The notes below the pieces were generated by a model, which saw nothing but the letters and a program-made list of their open reading frames with translations, made no database searches and was not told where the DNA came from. 64,000 nucleotides of DNA from Psychrobacter namhaensis (lineage in GTDB: Bacteria > Pseudomonadota > Gammaproteobacteria > Pseudomonadales > Moraxellaceae): the NCBI RefSeq assembly GCF_016107545.1, contig NZ_JABASS010000002.1, positions 186,001 to 250,000 on the forward strand, in the 5' to 3' direction. A program made the position numbers and the translations under genes. This document shows, in pieces, positions 38,473 through 48,707 of this stretch (positions within the stretch are counted from its first letter, which is position 1; each line of letters opens with the position of its first letter).

Positions 38473-39099
38473 TTATTCTTCCGCTTTATTACTGAGCAAG
38501 TTAGTGATGGTGCGATGATAGCGCTGTTGTTGACGCGTAAGGGTCTGTCTGTCCGCCACGATGATCGCTTTTAGCTCAGTCAAAGCGACTTCAAAGTTGT
38601 CATTGATGATGACATAGTCGAAATGGACGTACTGCGCCATCTCAGTGACGGCACCTGCCAGACGTTGCTCGATGACTTCTAGTGTGTCTTGCGCACGCGC
38701 CGATAGACGTTGGCGCAAGGTTGCGATACTGGGTGGCAAAATAAAAATCATGGTCGCTTCAGTGAATATCTTTTTGACTTGCAGTGCCCCTTGCCAGTCA
38801 ATCTCCAAAATCACATCAACCCCTGCTTCTAACTGGGCTCGAACGCTCTGTTCTGAGGTACCATAATAGTTACCAAACACCTCGGCATGTTCTAAAAACT
38901 GATTGTCACCAATGGCGCTTACAAAGTTATCTACGTCGGTAAAGTGATAATGCTGGCCATCAATCTCACCAGGACGCGGGGCGCGAGTGGTGTGCGAGAC
39001 ACTGACAGTCAAGTCATTGGTGGTGGCAAGCAGTTGTTTTACCAATGAAGTTTTGCCTGTACCAGAGGCGGCGGTAATAATAAATAGTGAACCTGTCAT
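38473..39099 (-). CDS. gmk: Guanylate kinase
   Basis: Gmk phosphorylates GMP to GDP. The P-loop AASGTGKT spans residues 10-17, followed by [20 protein letters not shown], which binds [15 protein letters not shown] and IFILPPS complete the fold. The 208 residues are standard. It is divergent from ispH and upstream of rpoZ on the same strand. Confidence 0.97.
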   Translation of the reverse strand: MTGSLFIITAASGTGKTSLVKQLLATTNDLTVSVSHTTRAPRPGEIDGQHYHFTDVDNFVSAIGDNQFLEHAEVFGNYYGTSEQSVRAQLEAGVDVILEIDWQGALQVKKIFTEATMIFILPPSIATLRQRLSARAQDTLEVIEQRLAGAVTEMAQYVHFDYVIINDNFEVALTELKAIIVADRQTLTRQQQRYHRTITNLLSNKAEE

Positions 39100-39431
39100 A
39101 CAGTGTTTCCTAGTAAAGTGTGTCCTAATAAATGACTAAAAGATGTCTTGGTGAACGGCTAAGGGCTGGTAAAAATAAAAATCGCCATCATGATGATGAG
39201 AGAAATCAGTGTTGCTGTGTCATTATAAACTGCTTTTATGGCTTTTATTTTAATTAAAGCCACCTTGACCAACACCTTGTTAGGGTATTGTGCCCTCACA
39301 TAGAACAGTGGTATTTTCAAAGGCAATAAAAGCAAATTATGCTAAAGTAGGCAGTGATTTCCTTCCAACTTTTGAATGGAAGCTTTTAAAAATAAGCTTT
39401 AACCATAAATTATCCAATGATAGGCCTCCTT
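39100..39431. other. Divergent intergenic region gmk-ispH
   Basis: These 332 bases must contain promoters of both genes. I see an AAGCTT repeat and an A/T-rich end before ispH, but no confident promoter, ORF or RNA gene. Confidence 0.45.
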
Positions 39432-40388
39432 ATGCAAATTTATCTTGCCAATCCCCGTGGATTTTGTGCTGGTGTGGACCGCGCGATTGCGATTGTTAAT
39501 GAAGCATTGACACGTTTTGAGCCACCCATTTATGTTCGTCATGAGGTGGTACATAATAAATTCGTCGTCTCTGACTTGGCCAATCGCGGCGCCGTATTTG
39601 TCGAAGAGCTGCACGAAGTGCCAGATGGCTCTATCGTTATTTTTTCAGCTCATGGTGTCTCAAAAGCTGTCGAAGATGAGGCTGAGCGCCGTGATCTTAC
39701 CGTCTTCGATGCCACTTGCCCGCTCGTCACTAAGGTGCATATCGAGGTCGCTAAGTTTGCTCAAGACGGTATGGACGCGGTGCTCATTGGTCACGCAGGA
39801 CACCCCGAAGTAGAAGGCACCATGGGCCGCTTTAGTCGTCGCCATGGCGGCCAGATTCATCTGGTCGAAGATGTGAGTGATGTCGAAGCGTTGAGTGTAC
39901 AAGATGCTAAGCGATTGGCGTTTGTCACTCAAACCACTTTGTCAATGGATGACACGGCTCGCGTCATTGATGCGCTACGGGATAAATTTCCGAGTATTCA
40001 AGGCCCACGTAAAGACGATATTTGTTATGCCACCCAAAACCGCCAAGATGCGGTAAAAGATTTAGCCAGTCGCTGTGAGGTGGTCTTGGTGGTTGGCTCA
40101 CCAAATTCTTCCAACTCTAATCGTCTACGTGAGTTAGCAGAGCGTATGGACTGTCGTGCTTATCTGATTGATAATGCTAATGAGATGGATCGCAGCTGGT
40201 TGGAAGGTGTGCAGAGTGTTGGGGTTACCGCGGGTGCATCAGCGCCTGAAGTGCTGATTCAAGAGGTGTTACAGCGGTTGCAAGAGTGGGGTGGGGATTT
40301 GCCTAGCGAGCTGTCAGGCATCGAGGAAAATGTGACGTTTAGTCTACCTAAAGCCTTGCGTATCCCGGTCACCCAAGTTGGTCAATAG
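39432..40388 (+). CDS. ispH: 4-hydroxy-3-methylbut-2-enyl diphosphate reductase
   Basis: IspH (LytB) is the last enzyme of the MEP isoprenoid pathway and holds an iron-sulphur cluster. The three ligands are C12 (GFCAG), C96 (DATCPLV) and C198 (ICYATQNRQ), matching E. coli C12, C96 and C197. The 318 residues are typical. I chose ATG at 39432 by this alignment. An ATG at 39417 would add five residues. A small membrane-protein gene follows. Confidence 0.97.
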   Translation: MQIYLANPRGFCAGVDRAIAIVNEALTRFEPPIYVRHEVVHNKFVVSDLANRGAVFVEELHEVPDGSIVIFSAHGVSKAVEDEAERRDLTVFDATCPLVTKVHIEVAKFAQDGMDAVLIGHAGHPEVEGTMGRFSRRHGGQIHLVEDVSDVEALSVQDAKRLAFVTQTTLSMDDTARVIDALRDKFPSIQGPRKDDICYATQNRQDAVKDLASRCEVVLVVGSPNSSNSNRLRELAERMDCRAYLIDNANEMDRSWLEGVQSVGVTAGASAPEVLIQEVLQRLQEWGGDLPSELSGIEENVTFSLPKALRIPVTQVGQ

Positions 40389-40453
40389 GTAAAAATCTGT
40401 CCACTCATCAAAGCGCTTCACGGATGCGCCTTTATAAAAATATCTTATAAGTG

Positions 40454-40494
40454 TCACCTATTAAAAGTCATCTATTAAAAGCCACCTACTATGG
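40454..40494 (+). repeat. Short tandem repeat, 14-bp unit
   Basis: TCACCTATTAAAAG (40454-40467) is followed by TCATCTATTAAAAG (40468-40481) and a partial third copy, CCACCTACTATGG. It ends just before the ribosome site of the next gene. Confidence 0.75.
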
Positions 40495-40504
40495 ATAAGG
40501 TAGA

Positions 40505-40750
40505 ATGAAAAAACAGAAAACCAGATTTGTACTGGCCAAAGCCACGCTTGATGAGGTCAACAGGCAATTGAAAATAAATATGTTGGTTATTGGCATGCTG
40601 GTAGTGATACTGGTCCTAAACACAGCGCACTTTATAAAAGACTACAGTCTTTTTTATGGGATACTCACTGCCATTATGGTTTTTTTATTGTTTATCATGA
40701 TAAAGAGTCGCAAAATTCTTAACATGAGAAAACAAGCGCTGGCTAGATAG
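40505..40750 (+). CDS. Small two-helix membrane protein, unknown
   Basis: The 81 residues have a basic N-terminus, two hydrophobic helices (about residues 26-43 and 50-68) and a basic C-terminus. I recognise no family. AAGG lies 4-5 bases before ATG. It follows ispH after 116 bases, so read-through is possible. No terminator is visible between them. Confidence 0.6.
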   Translation: MKKQKTRFVLAKATLDEVNRQLKINMLVIGMLVVILVLNTAHFIKDYSLFYGILTAIMVFLLFIMIKSRKILNMRKQALAR

Positions 40751-40954
40751 CCTGCAAGATGGTGCTAAAGTGTGAAGACTCTATGAGTAACCAACAAACT
40801 GACAAGTAAACTGAGTCTACAGTTATTGGGCAGAACGGGTGAAAAACCCTCTCTAATGATAAAAAATCATGGTGTTTTCTTATATAACGACTTCTGATAG
40901 CAGCCGTAAAGCACAGAATTGATGAGAGAGATTTGATAAAAATTAAGGACAGTC

Positions 40955-41770
40955 ATGCCAGCTTATTATACTTTTATTAAACGCGAACAAAAAGAAGACG
41001 GCGTCAGCGTGACGCATTATCAACCAACCAAGCATGCCCAAGGCGCTTGGAACGAGCATGAGCAGCACATGGCGCCAGCGACAGGCTTGCTGACGGCTGA
41101 GCTAAACGACTATGCACCGCAAGCCAACATGCGTATTGCCCGTATTAGCCTTGATATTTTAGGGTTAATACCGCTCGATGACTTTACCATCACTACCCGC
41201 TGTATTCGCCCAGGCCGGACTATTGAGCTTATTGAAGCGGTAATGAGCAGTCGCGGCCGCGATGCGATCATCGCGCGTGCTTGGCGACTCATGACGCAAG
41301 ACACCAGTGAGATCGCAGGGCTTGAAGACCAAAAGGCGATACATACACCAGATGATTTGCCAGTTTGGGATGGTATGAAAGGGTGGCCAGGTGGTTTTAT
41401 TGAAAGTGTGCGTTTGGTGACGGATACTCAGCGTCGTCCGGGCCGCGGCATGGTATGGATAACCAACGACAATGAGATGGTGGAAGGTGAGCCCACCGAG
41501 GATTTGGTGCATTTATTGGGGATGGTTGATACGGCCAATGGTGTCGTGCCGCGACTGGGTCTTGGCCTGTCAAAGTTAGAGTGGATGTTTCCCAATACGG
41601 ACTTACAAATCCATATGCATCGGGCGCCGCAAGGTCGCTGGCTGGGGATCGAGGCTGTGCAGCAATATGGAGATGATGGTATAGGATTGACCAGTGCCAT
41701 ACTGCATGATGTGCATGGGCCGTTTGGTCGCAGTGAGCAAATCCTGACCATTCGCCCGATACCTCGCTAA
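40955..41770 (+). CDS. Acyl-CoA thioesterase-like (double hot-dog) protein
   Basis: The 271-residue protein resembles TesB-type and related thioesterase family proteins. An N-terminal half (ATGLLTAELNDYAPQANMRIARISLDILGLIP, quoted in part) carries the usual hot-dog strand layout with RPGRTIELIEA. A C-terminal half has the conserved NGVVPRLGLGLSKLEWMFPN and RWLGIEAVQQYG blocks. It probably acts on acyl-CoA, but the substrate is unknown. It stands alone and ends in a strong terminator. A small hairpin-rich leader precedes it. Confidence 0.72.
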   Translation: MPAYYTFIKREQKEDGVSVTHYQPTKHAQGAWNEHEQHMAPATGLLTAELNDYAPQANMRIARISLDILGLIPLDDFTITTRCIRPGRTIELIEAVMSSRGRDAIIARAWRLMTQDTSEIAGLEDQKAIHTPDDLPVWDGMKGWPGGFIESVRLVTDTQRRPGRGMVWITNDNEMVEGEPTEDLVHLLGMVDTANGVVPRLGLGLSKLEWMFPNTDLQIHMHRAPQGRWLGIEAVQQYGDDGIGLTSAILHDVHGPFGRSEQILTIRPIPR

Positions 41771-41875
41771 ATGTGATGTGAGTATGATGGTTACTGAGAC
41801 TGTGGAGGCGAGTGAGCTGACGCGTGCCTAACGCCTTAACATGCACTTCTGTGCTAGTAGATTGTTTATACAATG

Positions 41876-41908
41876 ACACCGCCTTAAAAAATTGGGGCGG
41901 TGTTTTTT
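41876..41908 (+). terminator. Terminator of the thioesterase-like gene
   Basis: ACACCGCC (41876-41883) pairs with GGCGGTGT (41896-41903), and TTTTT follows. An 8-bp stem with a T-run makes it a clear intrinsic terminator. Confidence 0.88.
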
Positions 41909-41927
41909 ATTGGACCAACATTTTAAG

Positions 41928-41954
41928 CTTGAAATTTTCTTCTGTGCCCCTATT
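41928..41954 (+). promoter_or_regulatory. Sigma-32 (heat-shock) promoter candidate for htpG
   Basis: CTTGAAA (41928-41934) matches the sigma-32 -35 consensus exactly. CCCCTATT (41947-41954) matches six of eight positions of CCCCATNT, 12 bases away. htpG is a classic heat-shock gene, so the site fits its target. Confidence 0.7.
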
Positions 41955-42083
41955 AGTATAAACAGCTTAGCGGTGTTCAAAACGGAGATTCTCTACAGTT
42001 TTTTGAGCAGGTTGTTTGAGAAAATCCAGAGTGATTGCCGCTATCTTATAATACGTTTTTCACATACATTAAAGGAGTTTTTT

Positions 42084-44045
42084 ATGAGTGAGTCTGTTCA
42101 AGCTGATAGCCAAAACCCTGAACTAAAAAAGCATACTTTTGAAGCAGAAGTGGCACAGTTGCTGCATTTAGTGACGCATTCACTGTATTCAAATGCCGAT
42201 ATTTTTGTCCGTGAGTTGGTTTCTAACGCCTCTGATGCTTGCGATAAATTACGCTTTGAAGCCACCAATGACGACAGCCTTTATGAAGATGATGGTGAGC
42301 TGCGTATTCGTATCGCCGTTGATGAAGACGCTAAAACTATTACCTTTACCGATAATGGTATCGGGATGAATGAGACTGACGCCATCGAAAACTTAGGTAC
42401 GATTGCTAAATCAGGCACCAAAGCATTTTTAGACAAGTTGTCTGAATCACAAAAGCAGGACGGTCAATTAATTGGACAGTTCGGTGTGGGCTTCTATTCT
42501 GGTTTTATCGTCGCTGATACCATTAGTGTTGAATCACGTAAAGCAGGCGAGCCTGCCGATAAAGGCGTGCGCTGGGTATCAGATGGTACAGGCAGCTTTA
42601 CCGTTGAGCCTATTACAAAAGAGACGCGCGGCACCGCCATCACGTTGCATCTAAAAGAAGAATACTCTGATGGCGAAGATAGCTATCTTGACCGCGGCAA
42701 AATCAAGCGTTTGGTCAATAAGTACTCTGACCATATCAGCTTGCCGATTCAGATGCGTAAAGAAGTGTGGCAAGAAGACGTCGCCGATGACGCAGATGAC
42801 GATACGCCAGCGGGCGGCGAGATGGTATTGACCGATGAGTGGGAAACCATCAATAAAGCCAGTGCGCTATGGACACGCTCAGCGTCTGAGATTGAAGATG
42901 ATGAGTATGTCGATTTTTATAAAAACATCACTTATGATATGGATGCGCCGCTTACTTGGACGCATAACCGTGTCGAGGGCCGCGTGCAGTATACGCAGTT
43001 GCTATATATCCCCAAAAAAGCCCCTGTCGATCTATATACTCGTGAGCAGCAACACGGTCTCAAGCTGTACGTCAAACGTGTGTTTATCATGGACGAGGCT
43101 GAGCAGTTGCTACCGATGTATCTACGCTTTGTCAAAGGCGTCATTGATTCAGCAGACCTACCATTGAACGTCAGCCGTGAGCTATTACAAGAGTCACGTG
43201 ATGTAAAATCTATCCGTGATGGTAATGCGCGTCGTGTTCTCACTTTGTTAGCCAGCTTGGCCAACAGCGAAGACAGTGACAAACAAGAAAAATTCGCTCA
43301 GTTTTATAGCGAATTTGGTGATGTCATCAAAGAAGGTCTTGGCGAAGACATGGGCAACCAAGAGCGTATTGCCAAACTCCTGCGTTATGCGACCAGCACG
43401 CAAGATGGCCTTGAGACCAGCTTTGAAGACTATAAAGGTCGTATGAAGGAGGGTCAAAAAGCCATCTATTACCTAACGGCTGATAACTTGGCCGCGGCAA
43501 AAAACAGCCCGCAACTTGAGCTGTTTAAGAAAAAAGGCATTGAGGTTATCTTGATGACCAGCCGTGTCGACGAATGGGCGATGAACTTCTTAACCCAGTT
43601 TGACGACACACCGTTACAGAACATCGCCAAAGGCGCCGTAGATTTGGGCGACTTGCAAGATGAAGCCGAAAAAGCGGAAGCAGAGAAAGCGCAAGAAACG
43701 TTAAAGCCGGTGGTTGATAAATTAAAAACAGCGCTAGGCGAGCGTGCCAAAGATGTTAAAGTGTCTACTCGTTTGGTCGACAGTCCAGCTTGCTTGGTCG
43801 TTGGTGAAGGTGAGCTGTCCCCACAAATGATCCAAATGCTCAAGCAGATGGGGCAGGATGTGCCAGAGAGTAAGCCCACGCTTGAGGTCAATCCTGAGCA
43901 TCCGTTAATCAAAAAGCTTGAAAGTAGCGAGCAATTTGATGATCTTGCGCAAGTTATCTTTGACCAAGCATTGCTAGCAGATGGCGGTCAATTAGAAGAT
44001 CCAGCCGCTTATTTAAAACGCGTCAATGAGTTATTGATGAGATAG
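42084..44045 (+). CDS. htpG: Molecular chaperone HtpG (bacterial Hsp90)
   Basis: HtpG is an ATP-driven chaperone dimer. The N-terminal GHKL ATPase has [20 protein letters not shown] and GQFGVGFYS. The middle domain contains [12 protein letters not shown] and [13 protein letters not shown]-terminal dimerisation domain ends at residue 653 (E. coli 624). An insert of about 30 residues is rich in acidic residues near 240-260. I chose ATG at 42084 because AAAGGAG lies 6-7 bases upstream. The frame is open back to 41892 without similarity. A heat-shock-type promoter precedes it. Confidence 0.97.
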   Translation: MSESVQADSQNPELKKHTFEAEVAQLLHLVTHSLYSNADIFVRELVSNASDACDKLRFEATNDDSLYEDDGELRIRIAVDEDAKTITFTDNGIGMNETDAIENLGTIAKSGTKAFLDKLSESQKQDGQLIGQFGVGFYSGFIVADTISVESRKAGEPADKGVRWVSDGTGSFTVEPITKETRGTAITLHLKEEYSDGEDSYLDRGKIKRLVNKYSDHISLPIQMRKEVWQEDVADDADDDTPAGGEMVLTDEWETINKASALWTRSASEIEDDEYVDFYKNITYDMDAPLTWTHNRVEGRVQYTQLLYIPKKAPVDLYTREQQHGLKLYVKRVFIMDEAEQLLPMYLRFVKGVIDSADLPLNVSRELLQESRDVKSIRDGNARRVLTLLASLANSEDSDKQEKFAQFYSEFGDVIKEGLGEDMGNQERIAKLLRYATSTQDGLETSFEDYKGRMKEGQKAIYYLTADNLAAAKNSPQLELFKKKGIEVILMTSRVDEWAMNFLTQFDDTPLQNIAKGAVDLGDLQDEAEKAEAEKAQETLKPVVDKLKTALGERAKDVKVSTRLVDSPACLVVGEGELSPQMIQMLKQMGQDVPESKPTLEVNPEHPLIKKLESSEQFDDLAQVIFDQALLADGGQLEDPAAYLKRVNELLMR

Positions 44046-44364
44046 TATCTAGCATCTGATAAAAAAGGAGGTCTTATATATAGGGCCTCCTTTTTTTATT
44101 TGTTTTTGTGCAAATTTAAGCAAATTTTACAAATCAGCCTTATCCTCTTGACCGACAATCCGTTACAATCGCGTTAGATTAGCGAGCTAAACTGTTAGAT
44201 CATGCTAATCGTCATTTATAATCATTCCCTAGTGAATTAAAATATAAAATTGCTGTTTCCATGCTTCGCAAAAAATGTCATTGATGACATTCAGCGGCTG
44301 TTACATCAAGGCACTTATATAGTTGCTCACTTTATTTTTCTCGACTGGCTAGAGGTCTAAGTCT
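44046..44364. other. Intergenic region htpG-C13 peptidase
   Basis: This contains the htpG terminator. The other bases are AT-rich and include an AGAGG ribosome site at 44351-44355. No other gene is supported. Confidence 0.5.
44061..44097 (+). terminator. Terminator of htpG
   Basis: AAAAAAGGAGG and CCTCCTTTTTTT form an 11-bp stem around a 15-nt loop. It is a strong intrinsic terminator. Confidence 0.9.
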
Positions 44365-45846
44365 TTGTCACTTGCGTCGTTAAAAACCGTATCGCTTCAG
44401 CGCTTTTCGCTCAATTTCGCTGCCAATATTATCGCAACCTTGTGGATGTTAGTCGGTTCTACACGTGCGTTTTCTTGGGTAAAACCCACCTTTATTCAGT
44501 TTGCTGTATTTGCATTGCTGGCATTAGGCAGTAACGTACTTTTTTCGTGGCTAGCGGCTGAAAACGGTAGCGTCTTTAATGAACAAGGGTTGGTCAGCTA
44601 CTTAATTTGGCCGATGATTATTCTGTTAGGCGGTATCATTTTGGCACGGCGTGCGGGCAATCAAACGCTGGTTTTTGTGCCCGTGGTATTATGGTTGGTT
44701 GCTGATACATTATCGGCGTTACTACAGAGCCTAGTGCAACTTTTGGGCAGCTATGGTTGGCTACCCAACTGGAGTTATTCTTTTTTACCGATCCTATTTT
44801 TGGTGCTGTTTTTATGGCAGACATTAGCCTTACTATGGATTTTTTCTCGTCGCCTGCGCATACCTTGGTGGGAGCGGATTATCGTATTAATAGGTGCTGT
44901 CGCGCTCTTGACGATTTGGCAGCGAAATGTCGCAGACCAGCCGATATTTAAGCAGATTCCTGTAGAGCCAGTGTTAGAAGAAGCGGCACTTTATGAGCAG
45001 CCGCGTTTGCTACAGCAAGCGTTAAACAGCATTGATCCTAGTATCTCAGGTAAAACGGATTGGTATTTTATGGGTGTGGCTGGGTACGCTGATCAAAATG
45101 TTTTTCGTTCTGAAATTAACAAAGTACGAGAGTTGTTTGATGTGCGATTTGGCACCAGTGGGCATTCGCTCTCATTGATTAACAATACTTATAGTTGGCT
45201 GGATGAGCCGATAGCCACCAAAACCAGTATTTTACGTGGCTTGAAAAAAATTGGTCAGCAGATGAATGCGGATGAAGATGTGTTATTCCTAACCCTCTCT
45301 TCACATGGTAACCAAGACATCCTCCAATTGGCAAACCCGCCGCTGGCAATGGAAAATCTAGACGCAACGTGGTTACGTGAGACGCTGGATGCGTCGGGTA
45401 TTCGCTGGCGGGTCATCGTGGTATCCGCTTGTTACTCAGGTTCATTTATCGATGAGCTCGCCTCACCGACCACGGTGGTGATTACCGCATCAGCCGCTGA
45501 CAAGGCATCGTTTGGCTGTACCAATAGCGCTGAGATGACCTATTTTGGGCAAGCTTTTTTTGCAGAAAGTCTGCGAGGCAATACCAGTTTTGAGTCTGCC
45601 TTTAAAGAGGCCCGTATCAGAGTTGATGAGCGTGAGCGCTCAATGGGGTTTGAGTCATCAGAGCCGCAAATGGTCATTGGTAGCCTCATGGAGACGGCAC
45701 TGCCAGCATTCGAGCAAGTGTTATTTGATAAAACGCGACCACCAGTCGCTAGTATTATTAATCATAACAATTCTACCGCCATTAATATCGTACCTGACGG
45801 CACTTCCAATCAGCCCGTGGACAACACAGCAGCGAGCGCCCATTAA
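44365..45846 (+). CDS. Membrane-anchored C13 (legumain-like, caspase-fold) peptidase
   Basis: The N-terminal half (about residues 20-190) has five or six hydrophobic helices. The C-terminal domain carries a clan CD cysteine-protease dyad: His314 in LTLSSHGN and Cys356 in VVVSACYSGSF. EMTYFGQAFF and FESAFKEAR follow. This is Pfam C13 architecture, as in related Pseudomonas proteins. The substrate and topology are unknown. I chose TTG at 44365 (493 residues), with AGAGG 9 bases upstream. A GC-rich hairpin overlaps the stop. The downstream neighbour fghA appears unrelated. Confidence 0.8.
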   Translation: MSLASLKTVSLQRFSLNFAANIIATLWMLVGSTRAFSWVKPTFIQFAVFALLALGSNVLFSWLAAENGSVFNEQGLVSYLIWPMIILLGGIILARRAGNQTLVFVPVVLWLVADTLSALLQSLVQLLGSYGWLPNWSYSFLPILFLVLFLWQTLALLWIFSRRLRIPWWERIIVLIGAVALLTIWQRNVADQPIFKQIPVEPVLEEAALYEQPRLLQQALNSIDPSISGKTDWYFMGVAGYADQNVFRSEINKVRELFDVRFGTSGHSLSLINNTYSWLDEPIATKTSILRGLKKIGQQMNADEDVLFLTLSSHGNQDILQLANPPLAMENLDATWLRETLDASGIRWRVIVVSACYSGSFIDELASPTTVVITASAADKASFGCTNSAEMTYFGQAFFAESLRGNTSFESAFKEARIRVDERERSMGFESSEPQMVIGSLMETALPAFEQVLFDKTRPPVASIINHNNSTAINIVPDGTSNQPVDNTAASAH

Positions 45847-45947
45847 TGCGGGCGCACTACGTGAGTGTTTGGAAGTATTAGTACGGCCTTATCAGTACTT
45901 TTTATCAGTCATCGTGTATTTTACTTTGGACAAAAGGAATATCACTC

Positions 45948-46838
45948 ATGAATCGTTCTTACAATCACAGTCTATCTGTCAATTCGCAGCTCACACAAAA
46001 GAGTGTGAACCGCTGCTTTGATGGTGAGCAACATTATTATAGTCATCAATCAACGTCTACCAAGACGCCGATGACGTTTAGCATTTATCTACCAGATGAG
46101 GCGCTTGCTGGTCGCCGCTGCCCTGCGGTTCTATACTTATCAGGTCTTACTTGTAATGCGGACAATGTCACGCACAAAGCACATTTTCAGCAAAAATGTA
46201 GCGAGCTTGGTATGATATTTATTGCGCCAGATACGTCTCCAAGAAGTAGTGACAATATCGAGGTGCCAAATGATGAGCGCTACTTTGTCGGTCAAGGAGC
46301 AAGCTATTATGTCAATGCGACGCAAGCTCCTTGGGCAGATAATTTTAATATGCAAAGCTATATCGTGGATGAGCTATACGACTTGCTACGTGCTGAGTTT
46401 CCTATTGATAGCATAGGTATTACCGGGCATTCGATGGGTGGTCATGGGGCATTGTTATTGGGCTTTAAATTTCCAGGAAAGTTTGTCAGCGTCTCCGCGT
46501 TATCGCCTGTCTGCGCGGCCAGTGAGTCAGCGTGGGGACAAGCAGCCTTTACAGAGTACTTCGGCGATGATAAATCACAATGGGCGCAAGCAGATGCGGC
46601 AAAGATGATTGAAAAAGTCGGGCAGCAGTACGCGAGTATCTTGGTCGACCAAGGCGCGGCTGATAATTTTTTGGCAGAAGGACAGTTGCAAACGCCTAAA
46701 TTACAAGACGCTTGTGCAAAAGCCAAACAGCCTTTAACATTACGCTATCAGGCGGGTCATGACCATAGCTATTATTTTATTCAAACCGTGATAAACGACC
46801 ATATCGAACATCATTGGCGTATGGCTCAGCTTAGCTAG
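45948..46838 (+). CDS. fghA: S-formylglutathione hydrolase
   Basis: FghA is an esterase-D type alpha/beta hydrolase. It releases formate from S-formylglutathione in glutathione-dependent formaldehyde detoxification. The nucleophile is Ser162 in GHSMGGHGALL. SGLTCNADN near residue 66 forms the oxyanion region. The His of DHSYYFI completes the triad. The 296 residues are slightly over the usual 280. AAAGGAAT precedes ATG. No adjacent formaldehyde dehydrogenase gene is present. Confidence 0.95.
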   Translation: MNRSYNHSLSVNSQLTQKSVNRCFDGEQHYYSHQSTSTKTPMTFSIYLPDEALAGRRCPAVLYLSGLTCNADNVTHKAHFQQKCSELGMIFIAPDTSPRSSDNIEVPNDERYFVGQGASYYVNATQAPWADNFNMQSYIVDELYDLLRAEFPIDSIGITGHSMGGHGALLLGFKFPGKFVSVSALSPVCAASESAWGQAAFTEYFGDDKSQWAQADAAKMIEKVGQQYASILVDQGAADNFLAEGQLQTPKLQDACAKAKQPLTLRYQAGHDHSYYFIQTVINDHIEHHWRMAQLS

Positions 46839-46999
46839 ACTTTGAAGTAGGCTGTGCCTGTGGTAAGACTTAATATAAACAGCGTTAGTGATTTGAGCGT
46901 GACGCGTCAGTATTGTAAAAGCTTAAAAACACTTAAGCCGGTGGCAAGTTTTTTTAGTTTGTCAGTATTTTATATAAACCTAAATTAGGTAGCTTCATT

Positions 47000-47692
47000 A
47001 TGATCAGTTCTGCTAAACCCTATCTTATTGCACCCTCGATACTTTCAGCAGATTTTGCGCGCTTGGGCGAAGAAGTGGAAAAAGTACTAGAGTCAGGTGC
47101 CGATGTCATTCATTTCGATGTCATGGACAACCACTACGTGCCCAACTTGACTTTTGGCAGTATGATTTGCAAAGCGCTGCGTGACTATGGCGTTGATGCG
47201 CCAATCGATGTCCATCTGATGGTTTCACCGGTCGATAGTATGATTGAGCAGTTTTTGGAAGCAGGGGCGAGTATTATCACCTTCCATCCAGAAGCCAGCT
47301 CTCACATTGATCGCTCGCTTCAACTTATCAAGGATGGCGGGGCTGAGTGTGGTTTGGTGCTGAATCCAGCAACGCCGCTGCACTATCTAGACTATGTGAT
47401 GGATAAAGTGGATCAGATTTTATTGATGAGCGTAAATCCTGGTTATGGTGGACAGTCCTTTATTGAAAGTACCTTAGACAAGGTCCGTCAGGTTCGTCAG
47501 CGTATCATCACCAGCGGTCGAGACATCAGATTAGAAGTCGATGGTGGTATCAAAGCCAGTAATATCCGGGCGATTGCTGAAGCGGGGGCTGACATGTTCG
47601 TCGCTGGCTCAGCGATATTTAACCAAGAAGACTATAAGGCTGCTATCGATGCCATGCGTGCAGAGCTGGCATTGGCTAATGGTAGTCATTAG
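47000..47692 (+). CDS. rpe: Ribulose-phosphate 3-epimerase
   Basis: Rpe interconverts ribulose 5-phosphate and xylulose 5-phosphate in the pentose phosphate pathway. It is a TIM barrel with the metal motifs [49 protein letters not shown] and EVDGGIK. The 230 residues are normal. It stands between fghA and three small genes. Confidence 0.97.
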   Translation: MISSAKPYLIAPSILSADFARLGEEVEKVLESGADVIHFDVMDNHYVPNLTFGSMICKALRDYGVDAPIDVHLMVSPVDSMIEQFLEAGASIITFHPEASSHIDRSLQLIKDGGAECGLVLNPATPLHYLDYVMDKVDQILLMSVNPGYGGQSFIESTLDKVRQVRQRIITSGRDIRLEVDGGIKASNIRAIAEAGADMFVAGSAIFNQEDYKAAIDAMRAELALANGSH

Positions 47693-47762
47693 CAGTAGCG
47701 CCGGGTCATTAGTGTATAATGTTGAGATACGCCGATAACTTTATGCCATACGAAGGTGACTT

Positions 47763-48128
47763 ATGGACACGCAAAAACCCGTCAACGACTCAGCAACCAC
47801 TGAGCAAGTACCAACCAAAGCGTCTCAGCCTCGACAACGCAGTTTGGTGCCAAAAGGTATCACTATTGGCTTAGCGCTGTTTGCGCTTGTTCTGAGCCTA
47901 GCAGGTTACGGTTTTCGCTTAATGGTCGGCGATGATGTCGAGACCGTACTGCGACACGCTGCCGTCATCGTACCTACCTTTGTGATTGGCATTCCCCTGT
48001 TTTTTTGGCTGGGGTCGCGTGTGCTTAACAAAGTCCGCGGTATGCACATTGAAACTCGCAATGCATTGACCCTGGGCTGGCTAACAGCGTGTGTGTCGAT
48101 GCTGTGGTTGATGGGTACTTATAGTTAA
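47763..48128 (+). CDS. Small membrane protein, unknown
   Basis: The 121 residues start with a polar, probably cytosolic tail of about 30 residues. Three hydrophobic helices follow (about residues 34-52, 63-84 and 100-118). I recognise no family. It follows rpe after 70 bases with no terminator, so it may share its transcript. Confidence 0.6.
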   Translation: MDTQKPVNDSATTEQVPTKASQPRQRSLVPKGITIGLALFALVLSLAGYGFRLMVGDDVETVLRHAAVIVPTFVIGIPLFFWLGSRVLNKVRGMHIETRNALTLGWLTACVSMLWLMGTYS

Positions 48129-48177
48129 GCGTCTGTCTTGATCTTGTCTACTGATTAAAAATTTTTACTCACCAATA

Positions 48178-48200
48178 AGTCATGCTGTATGAGCATGACT
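48178..48200. repeat. Perfect 9-bp inverted repeat ahead of a small gene
   Basis: AGTCATGCT and AGCATGACT flank a 5-nt loop. It ends 10 bases before the ATG at 48211, so the hairpin could cover the ribosome site or act as an operator. There is no T-run, so it is not a standard terminator. Confidence 0.75.
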
Positions 48201-48210
48201 GGACGCTAGT

Positions 48211-48522
48211 ATGTCAAAAACATTTACCAACATTACCGACACTATCTTTCCCAAAGACCTACCCAACAGTTTGTTTATCGCGCTGATTATTGCCTGTTTA
48301 CTCATGGGTTTGGCCTCGTTGCGGCACGGTACCGATTTACAAGGCTGGCTCAATGTCATTGAAAACTGGCTAATTATGCTGTTGATATTTCCTACTGCCA
48401 CGGCTACCGTGGCATTACCGTTTAAATATCGAGATCCAACGTTAGAGTTAAAGCTCATGTATTATTTGGGCATGTTTGTTGCCTTGTTATTTACGATAGC
48501 AAAACTTCGATACTGGCGTTAA
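48211..48522 (+). CDS. Small membrane protein, unknown
   Basis: The 103 residues contain about three hydrophobic segments (about residues 20-38, 46-68 and 83-100). The polar breaks are NVIENW and PFKYRDPTLELK. I recognise no family. The ATG lies just after a perfect 9-bp hairpin, and its ribosome site TGGACG is next to that stem. It follows the gene at 47763-48128 by 82 bases. Confidence 0.6.
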   Translation: MSKTFTNITDTIFPKDLPNSLFIALIIACLLMGLASLRHGTDLQGWLNVIENWLIMLLIFPTATATVALPFKYRDPTLELKLMYYLGMFVALLFTIAKLRYWR

Positions 48523-48707
48523 TTTTATGGGCTCACTCACGTTTAAGTGTCCTTTATATAGAAGACTTATGTGACAGCCCTTGAATTTCAAGGTTGAAGC
48601 GTCCATTGTATGAGTAAGATATTTTTACCCGCGTTACTGTAAGATGATAGCTTTGCTACAGGATATGCTCTTTGCAAGTATGAGACGGGACAATAAGGAA
48701 TACATGA

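Larger units (their letters stand above)
41771..42083. other. Intergenic region before htpG
   Basis: This holds the terminator at 41876-41908 and a sigma-32-type promoter at 41928-41954 within a leader of about 120 bases. No other ORF is supported. Confidence 0.6.
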
